The position numbers and the translations under genes were made by a program. A stretch of 64,000 nt of DNA from Pyxicephalus adspersus (taxonomy: Eukaryota > Chordata > Amphibia > Anura > Pyxicephalidae): contig NC_092860.1 in assembly GCF_032062135.1 (NCBI RefSeq), forward strand, positions 131,103,973 to 131,167,972, given 5' to 3'. The notes under the pieces are model-generated. The model was not told where the DNA came from, searched no databases, and was given only the letters and a program-made list of their open reading frames with translations. Below, piece by piece: positions 57,309-64,000 of this stretch (its first letter is position 1; each line of letters opens with the position of its first letter).

Positions 57309-58085
57309 TTCTTAACCCTTATTTGAGTGAGGCCTGCAGCGGGGGGACTAGGCATAGGGCCTGCATTATAGGGTGTGGGGGCAGCCCTATTAAGTGCTTA
57401 AAGCGTTAATTTGAGTTAGTTGAGGTGGTGTTAGCTAGGGGTTGGGTCAGAAGTGAAGAGGGAGGAGAATAGAGGGGATAAAAAGGATGTTAGTTGAAAG
57501 TTGGGGACAGTTTTTGCAGGATGAAAGAAGGTTGGGGGCGGTTGGGGTTTAGGGAGGGTAAGATTCCTAGTAATTTTGTAAGGGCAACCCGGCGGTAGGG
57601 TGCCCCTTTAAAGGTGTTACAGTGTGGGGCCCCTGAGGCGGTGCTGGATGGCTAGGGGCCGGTGTGGTAAAATGGAAGTCATACTTGGTTGGTGCAGATA
57701 TTACCTTTCCTAGGCCTGCAGCCTGGTTGTTAAATTTTAATCTGGTTGGTGGACATTGTTGTTGTTTAACTGGGTTTTTTTATATATGTTTATACTTTTA
57801 TAATTGGTTGAGGAAGGTTGTATATGTTAAGGTATATGGTAATTGATCGGATACTTTGTATGTTCAGTGTATGTAAATTGTATGTATATGCAAATATAGG
57901 TTACATTATGTTAATTTGAACGTTGTTTTTATTTATTGTTATTTTTTGTTGTTTATTATTAAAAGGGGTTTTATTTATTTGTTGAATAAATGGCTGCTTG
58001 CCAGCCATTTTAACTCCAGTAAGGTGTCAGTGTGTTTTTGGGGGGGGGTAAAAAAGGGGGAGGGTAATGGCTGGTAAGTTTTGGG
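57309..58085 (+). repeat. G-rich interspersed repeat, family H copy 4
   Basis: Starts near GAGGCCTGCAGCGGGGGG. It has a G-rich body (GAGGGAGGAGAATAGAGGGG, GGTTGGGGGCGGTTGGGG, GTGGGGCCCCTGAGGCGG), then a T-rich 3' half, and GAATAAATGGCTGCTTGCC at about 57984-58002. It ends with CAGTGTGTTTTTG followed by a G9 run (58040-58048). This is the longest of the four copies. Possible class: a retroelement terminal segment with an AATAAA signal. No coding sequence. Confidence 0.55.
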
Positions 58086-59927
58086 AGTTGTGGTCTTTCG
58101 AGTAAAAAGAGGAAGTTGAATAAAGGGGTGAAGGTTTTAACTGCATTAGTCAAGCCTTTAGTAGCTGGGGTCAGAACCTTCACTTCTCTCCTGTTCCGAG
58201 CTATCAGATGGTCACTGTTCATTTGTGGGTAATGTGTGGGTAATTTCATGAAGCTGCTTCCAATCAGTTTTTACCATTATTTTATAGCACTTATGCAACC
58301 TGGGACCTGGGTAAATCAGTAAAGAGCATAATTCCCATTGCGGTAAACTGGGCATTATTTTTTCCTACCAAACTTTTTGGAGGTGGAAGGCAAACAATCA
58401 AAAGAATATAGTCATATGAACAGGTAAAAATGTGTTTTTTAATGCTCATTTACATGTTTACAAGAATTTGTTTCAATTGAAAAATAAAAATTACTGCAAA
58501 GCTCCTAAACATAGTATTGTCATCAAAATTTTGGGTTTGGAGGTATCAGTGATGGTATATGCCCCAAGTAAAAAACAATGTTTGTTGCCCAAACTGTGGG
58601 AAAACATGTCCTAAAAGAAGTTAGCTTATTAATATCACAATACTGTTTCGACATTTCCTTTGACCCTCTCCCTCCAGCAATTGGTGGCAGTTCTTTGTTA
58701 GGGGCTTTGAAGTTCATGGTTCCCATGGACAGTCATGATGATGACCATCAAAATCCTCAAGTCTGTTTGACGTTTGTGATATAGTTGATATGTGTATAAT
58801 GTCTTAGGACTATCATCTGTTGTTGGCCACAGGAATCTGGCACGGAAAATTGCAGTTGTATTTTGTCGTTATTGTGAACTGTTTGTTTGTGTTAAGTCTG
58901 ATGATATTATGTGATGAAACATCCCTGGTGCATGCACATTATATCCTGCAGTTAGTTGTTATTCCATGGATTGTGGTAACCACCAATCACAAAGCTGGAG
59001 AGAGTCCAGCTTTCATTAATGGAAAAAACGTTTTACTTTTCATTTGGGGCATGTTCCCTTATGTACTGCCCTCAATAACTCAGGCAATTTAAAAGCTGTA
59101 TTTTCCTAAAAAAATTTTCATCTTTCTCAGCCTACTTCTTCTTAGTGAGGAATGGCAATGGACAGTGAGAGCAGCACCAACTGACAATCTCATGGGGCGG
59201 AAGAAGCAGTTTAGATAGCAGCTTGATGATAGTTGAGGATTCTGTGATCCCTTTCCCTGTGCTGTCGTTGGCTGTAGAGACACATTAAAGGCTCTGTTCT
59301 CCCAATTATGCAAATCCTAAGAACTGGAGAAAGTTCATTTTCTGATAGACTCAGTTAAAGTTTACAATTTGCCTGTATGCATTAATTACATTACTTAGTT
59401 TCCAGTTGAGCTGCTGCAGGATACATTACATTTTCCACTCTGCTTGATGACTTCCATTAGAACCATATAAGGATACACAACGTTGTAACATATCACCCTT
59501 TTGTAGTGATAACTTTGATTTACAATCTAATTTCAAATGTTCAAATCCTTTAAGTGATTCAGTGCACAGAAATTACACAGTGTGTCACCGTCTTTTGCAA
59601 TTGCTAAATTACATTACCCTAAGCTTTTTTGGAGAAATAAGATTCACGCATACACAAACTTCTTGACGAGTACACTGTTATGAACAAAACTGACACAGAA
59701 TCAGCCATGTTGAGTCCTGTTTACGTAATAATATTGTGCAACTATTATTTTAATATGGGAGTAGGACTGTGTTGCTTTTTTAAAGACCATCACAAAATTG
59801 TTTTAATTGTTAATTTTAACATATTCTAAATGCATGTGATTTATGTTTGCTTTCATATGGGTGTGTGTATATTAATGCATTTACACAAAATATACATATA
59901 CACATAATAATTACTGTTAATCTCATA
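58086..59927. other. No gene recognised
   Basis: No recognisable coding sequence or repeat match. Overlapping frames on both strands at 58523-58784 have no known domain. A TATA/CATA-rich patch lies at about 59865-59925. Confidence 0.45.
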
Positions 59928-60047
59928 ATATTTATAAAACCAGGAATCAGACATTCCCTCTAACATTTCCTGGTCTCAATGGTACTAACTGATTCCCAAC
60001 AGAGAGTGTTTGAGAATTTCAGATTCACAGTTTAATTGATAGAGCCC
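59928..60047. mobile_element. Foldback MITE-like element, family E copy 2
   Basis: Left arm ATATTTATAAAACCAGGAAT, CAGACATTCCCTCTAACATT. Right arm GTGTTTGAGAATTTCAGATT, then decayed GATAGAGCCC. It matches the copy at 20079 block for block, including ACTGATTCCCA near the middle. Confidence 0.7.
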
Positions 60048-60090
60048 ATTGACTAATTTTGCTGTTACATATCATATTTTTTTTTATAAA

Positions 60091-60204
60091 GGGTGTATTT
60101 ATAAAGCAGTGAATCTAATATTTACCAAACATTCTATGGTAGGGAATTATTCATTGCCTAAATTCTCTTCTCTAGCTAAATTCTCTGCTTTATAAATATA
60201 CCCC
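60091..60204. mobile_element. Foldback MITE-like element, family E copy 3
   Basis: Left arm GGGTGTATTTATAAAGCAGT, GAATCTAATATTTACC. The right arm in reverse complement is GGGGTATATTTATAAAGCAG, AGAATTTAGC. Good palindrome at the ends. The centre keeps CCAAACATTC and GGGAATTATTCATTG. Confidence 0.75.
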
Positions 60205-60557
60205 ATACTAAATAGTAAAATTGAAGTTAAAGGATTTTGAAACTTTACACTTTCTAGTGGTTAATAGGTAAAATGAATAGAGAATTTACCCAAGGAAAAT
60301 ATCATATCTCAATGTACAAATCTCAAAAATAAGTTCTCAAAAAAAAATTAGATTCTAGGGAAATTTTTTTTATAAATATCTATATTATTAGGGCTTTGAA
60401 GAAGCCTTGTCTTAAGTTAAATGTCAAGTGTGTTTGACATAAAATTGTACAATTTATGGACTACAATGTAATGTCGATAGGCCTATGCATGATATGTTGA
60501 AGTTATACTTAAATTGATAGATTGCAAGTGCTTCTCACTAAAGTGAATCCTTTAGAT
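60205..60557. other. No feature recognised
   Basis: AT-rich. A further decayed family E fragment may lie near 60340-60380 (GATTCTAGGG then TTTATAAATATC), but it is too short to call. Confidence 0.35.
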
Positions 60558-60890
60558 CAGTGTTTCTTGACCTTTTTAACATGGGGCACCCTTGAAATAA
60601 CTGTCTGGTCTTCAAGAAACCCATTTTACCATTACTATATCCACAGCTCACAGTACATTAATATGGCGGTCATTGGGAAGAATTCCACCTACACTGCTTG
60701 TCAGTGGGAAGAATGTCCCCCCTACAGATAACATTCTGGTCAGTGGGAAGAATGTCACCCTTACAGATAACCAAAAATATTATTAGTGTCTATTAAGCTG
60801 AAAATTGCTCATTGCTCATGAAACCCCTAGCAACCTCTGGAGGAACCCTTCTTCAGCCTGATAGGGGTCGCCACCATATCTAGCCCACTA
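60558..60890 (+). mobile_element. hAT-like non-autonomous element, 5' end with internal triplication
   Basis: Starts CAGTGTTTCTTGACCTTTTT, the style of hAT termini (CAGTG-TTCTCAACC). It continues with words such as GGGGCACCCTTGAAATAACT and later CTGGAGGAACCCTTCTTCAG. Within it, about 60668-60770 carries three tandem units of roughly 40 bp, each with CA-TGGGAAGAAT and CC-CCTACA. The complementary right terminus was not found, so the element is truncated or its right end has decayed. Confidence 0.5.
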
Positions 60891-62529
60891 GGTAACCAGG
60901 TATTAAGGTATTAACAAATAGACAAGGCTTTAAGTATATTGTTTATAAAATTATTCCAGCAAATAAAATCTAGTAAACCCTGTAGATTGGTCCAGAGTAA
61001 ATACCCTTTGAATACCTGTTAATAAAATGAGTACTTTTGTGCCTGGTTCCTTCAATGTGCAGTCTTGTTCTGCAATCCTAAAGCTGGTCATTTCAATTCT
61101 AGCAGCCCAGGCATCAGCAATTTTAGGCCTTTATAATAAAATTGATAATTCTGATAATATTATTATCTTTTTAAATGTGTCCCAGTTAATATAACTGTTC
61201 TTTCTTACATAATAATTTTTCTTTAATTTAAACCACTTAAACAGGTTCTGTCCTCAATATTTTATAAAGAGTAAAAGGTTAAGGAAAAATCATGATATGA
61301 TATGTGAGTGATATTTTGATGTAAAAGGTCATAGGAAATAATGAGTAATAATTTTTTCTATACACAATTGTAATACGCCTGCTTAAATTCTGATAAATGT
61401 TCTTAACACTCACTTAAAAGCCAAAGTCCTGCAGTCTATCATGCAGAATTCAATCCTTCCCCCATAGTGTACAGCACATTAAATCTAAAGAAAGATGGCA
61501 TAAACTGTAATTTGCGGTAACCGCAACGTCCAGGCAGATGTCAAATAGAAACCAGTGCTTGTTGGATCAATACACAACTCTGGTAATGACAGACAGAAAC
61601 CACACAGTAGACTAATAGTTAGCACACTTCTGGCAGATTTTGTGTATTGGCTTAAAGAGACTCTGTCACTTGGGAGAAGAGGACAAATGACTTGCAAATG
61701 AAGTGCAGACACCTACCCCATGCAGCCTCCTAAACTTTCCTGTTGTGGCTGAACGACTTGCCAAGACCTATACCCATTTATTCCTAATGACCCATCACTG
61801 AGATGGGCTACATCATTGGTCAATTGGAATGTACAGGAGGACGAAAGAGACAGGCACCTTTCATCACTATCATTGCTTGTCAAAAAAGAATAAAAGAAAT
61901 TCAGTTCTTGGGGGATTTAACAAGCTGCTACAGGTATGTATACATCATACATACCATTACCAGGAGAAGACAGAAGAAAGCTGGGGTTTCTTAAAACAAC
62001 ATTAAAGTATATTCAGATAATTTGTATATTAGCAAGGTCAAGTACAATTTAATTTAGTAGGTCATTCCCATTAACTTCATGGGAGATAGGGCCATACAGC
62101 TATACAGAGTAATGTATATCTGTATGGTCCTATACTAATACATGTAACACATTTATGGTGTTTTGGAGACAACTTAAAGCAAAACAATATTTTATTGGTT
62201 AACTTGCCATTTCTAGCACGTAAGCACCCAACCTATAGGGAAAAAATTTGTTAGCAGTTTTACTTACTAAGTGCTTGATGACAAGTATACACTGGAGAAG
62301 ACTTTATACAGTGTTTTGACTTGATTTTCTCATCGTCAATACTTCCTGCTGAAAATTTAATGCAACTCTGGGCAGAAATAAATGTTGTGACATTGCATAA
62401 AGTTAATAAAACGATACCACAGCGAATGTGTGCCGTAATCAAAGCTAAAGGCAGTCCATTTAAATAATTGAGTATATGCATTTGACAATCATTTTCTGTG
62501 ACTCTTATTGCCACATCCGAACGTTTGAA
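60891..62529. other. No gene recognised
   Basis: AT-rich unique-looking sequence, no coding or repeat signal. The part near 62400-62520 has a conserved-element texture (GCATTTGACAATCATTTTC), unproven. Confidence 0.4.
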
Positions 62530-62832
62530 TAATTAATTATTACAAAACAATGGCACTTTCAAAGCAATATAATGTAAGAATCTTTTACAATGTTATTATG
62601 TTCAACATAAATATAGCATACAATATTAAAAACCAAAGTGATACCTTCTGTACCATACACATTAATCTAGCCAAGTGGACATGGGTATATGTGTATGGTA
62701 TGCGCTACAGGAGATATCACTTTGGTTTTGAATACTGCTTGTTATATTTATGTTAAAGATAATAACGTTGTAAAAGATTATTTTGTCTTACATTGACTTG
62801 AAAGTTCCATATTAATTTGTAATTATTATTGG
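62530..62832. repeat. Long palindrome, about 300 bp with arms over 115 bp
   Basis: The left arm has ACTTTCAAAGCAATATAATG, AATCTTTTACAATGTTATTA, AACATAAATATAGCATACAA, AAAACCAAAGTGATACCTTC and ACCATACACAT. The right arm mirrors each block: ATGTGTATGGTATGC, TATCACTTTGGTTTTGAATA, TTATATTTATGTTAAAGATA, ATAACGTTGTAAAAGATT and ACATTGACTTGAAAGT. A weaker AT-rich extension (AATAATTAATTATTACAAA with TTTGTAATTATTATT) adds about 20 bp on each side. The centre is a short TCTAGCCAAGTGGAC-type loop. It is the longest foldback in the window. A transposon origin is likely but no second copy occurs here. Confidence 0.88.
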
Positions 62833-63587
62833 AGTATGTGGCATTTTTTTTTGTGGTAAGGCCCAATGTAATGCTGCACAGCCCCAGTGAAGCCATTTAT
62901 TGTTAGTGAGGTGTTCTGTTTAATGGCGCTTTTACTACTAAAGTCATCATAGTTCAGATTCAAGCTGACAGATCTGAAGTGGAGGAGATCCTCTTTAAGC
63001 TTAAATACATTTAGGAATTCATAAGTAAGTCTGTTTTAGCAAAGTACTTACAGGAAGCCTCACAATTTCTATGGTAAACATGTTTGTTTTTCCACTGATT
63101 TTATTCAGTTGTGTTGTTGCAATGAAACTTTTAGTGTCTTGCTGTGCGCAGACAGCCAGTGGTCTTGTACATACATTTGCAGCGTCTGATCATGCAGTCA
63201 GAATCGCTTCAACTAATCACAGAGCTGCTGACTCATGGAAATGGCAATAATACAAGAAAAGGAATAATAGGATGCTGCCTGCAACATCCACAGTAAAAAT
63301 CATCTTCTTCCCTTTCATTAAAACAAAATCTTTTTTTTTTTTGCCTGTTCCAGTAAAAAAAGGAGATTTGGTACAGGGTGTTCAGGATCTATTTTGTGCT
63401 AGAGTGCTGATTGTCTTTGTACTTTGCCTTCCAGACCTCTCGCTGTTTCTCTCCATTCCCAAACATCTGCTATAAAAGCACTGATGTTACTGGAATGGAA
63501 ATTATTGCATAGTAATTGTTTCTAGCACTAGATGTAAACAGCTGCTTTAACTCTGTGTATTTGTGTATCACTCTGAAGATCTGAAGA
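62833..63587. other. No gene recognised
   Basis: Contains a T run at about 63330-63341. A repeat-free part at 63100-63250 has a conserved-element texture (CAGCGTCTGATCATGCAGTC, AACTAATCACAGAGCTGCTG), unproven. Confidence 0.35.
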
Positions 63588-63763
63588 GCTGATTTACAAA
63601 GACTGGTTCAGGGAAACTGGGAGCAAGAGCCAATCAGTTGCCCAGAGCAACCTGTCTGGTTTTATCTTTGTAACGAAACAAGGAATATAATAAGCTGCTC
63701 AGGGCAACTGCTTAGTTTTTACTTCAGGTTTTTTCCTGCTCCCATCTTTGAAAATCAGCCCGC
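63588..63763. mobile_element. Foldback MITE-like element, family G
   Basis: Left arm GCTGATTTACAAAGACTGGT, GGGAGCAAGAGCC, CAGTTGCCCAGAGCAACC. Right arm GCTGCTCAGGGCAACTGC, TTCCTGCTCCCATCTTTGAA, AATCAGCCCGC. The termini share the GCTGATTT-AAAG motif with families E and F but the body differs. No coding content. Confidence 0.75.
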
Positions 63764-64000
63764 TAGTGCTCATTTGTAACACAGTCAATTATGTATGAAA
63801 CCTTCATTAACATGAAGAGTGACAGCAAGTTGTTTAATAATGCCCTTGTGTTAAAAATGGTAGCTGAAGAGCAACAATTGTTGTTTTCTACAGGTGAATT
63901 TTTTATTAATATACTAATTGTTAAAGTGGAACCTTTACTTCTGCTGAGCCCCCAATCTCCTTTTACCTGTTCTTGATTCGGTTCGGTGTTTTATTCCTCC
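63764..64000. other. No feature recognised
   Basis: AT-rich window end with a short frame at 63791-63976 that has no recognisable domain. Confidence 0.4.

Noticed and set aside
1..64000. CRISPR array, operons, riboswitches, bacterial promoters or terminators
   Set aside because: No regularly spaced short direct repeats exist, and the window is clearly eukaryotic.

Overview
This 64-kb window reads as non-coding vertebrate DNA, most likely from a frog (anuran amphibian). It is AT-rich and CpG-poor. It carries one assembly gap (469 N at 28286-28754) and is full of decayed interspersed repeats. I found no intact protein-coding gene, no RNA gene and no CRISPR array. Open frames are short, lack family signatures and mostly fall inside repeats. 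The only clear protein homology is in two dead transposable elements: a Tc1/mariner-type transposase (about 1775-2365) and a LINE ORF2 of the L1/Tx1 type (about 42600-45372). The frog assignment is an inference from the mix of elements: V-SINE-like tRNA-headed SINEs, L1/Tx1-type LINE, Tc1, hAT, Harbinger-like and pogo-like non-autonomous elements, and many palindromic elements ending in a GATTTAT-AAAG motif. It was not checked against a database.

Layout. 1-3 kb: a CpG-rich repeat copy, a CTCGAGTATAAGCC-type repeat, a repeat shared with 29.6-30.0 kb, the Tc1 remnant and a 113-bp hairpin. 3-10 kb: mostly unique DNA with a possible conserved non-coding segment near 6.4-6.9 kb. 10-17 kb: a G-rich repeat, a Harbinger-like MITE, a second CTCGAGTATAAGCC-type copy, a possible conserved segment at 14.9-15.9 kb, and a 471-bp pogo/Tigger-like MITE with TA target sites. 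18-26 kb: (AAT)n plus SINE, foldback elements, a direct duplication (20.85/22.79 kb), a Harbinger-like MITE with TTA target sites, a second G-rich copy and a short tandem duplication. 28-36 kb: the gap, a repeat copy, a SINE, a foldback element and a CpG-richer segment near 34.8-35.1 kb.

36-42 kb: a second direct duplication, one copy of which is interrupted by a 200-bp hAT element with a perfect 8-bp target-site duplication, then more foldback copies and simple repeats. 42.6-45.4 kb: the LINE. 45-58 kb: two copies of a hAT-type foldback family (one with perfect 8-bp target-site duplications), a perfect 24-bp-arm palindrome at 49196, a SINE, foldback copies, a Harbinger-like MITE and two G-rich copies. 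58-64 kb: two small foldback copies, a hAT-like fragment, a 300-bp palindrome at 62530 and a last foldback element.

No genes act together here. The best reading is an intergenic region or a large intron that has accumulated transposons. I found no convincing undescribed system. The signals most worth a second look are the perfect palindrome at 49196-49247, the long palindrome at 62530-62832, the nested hAT insertion with its paralogous empty site, and the recurrence of one terminal motif across several otherwise different palindromic repeat families.
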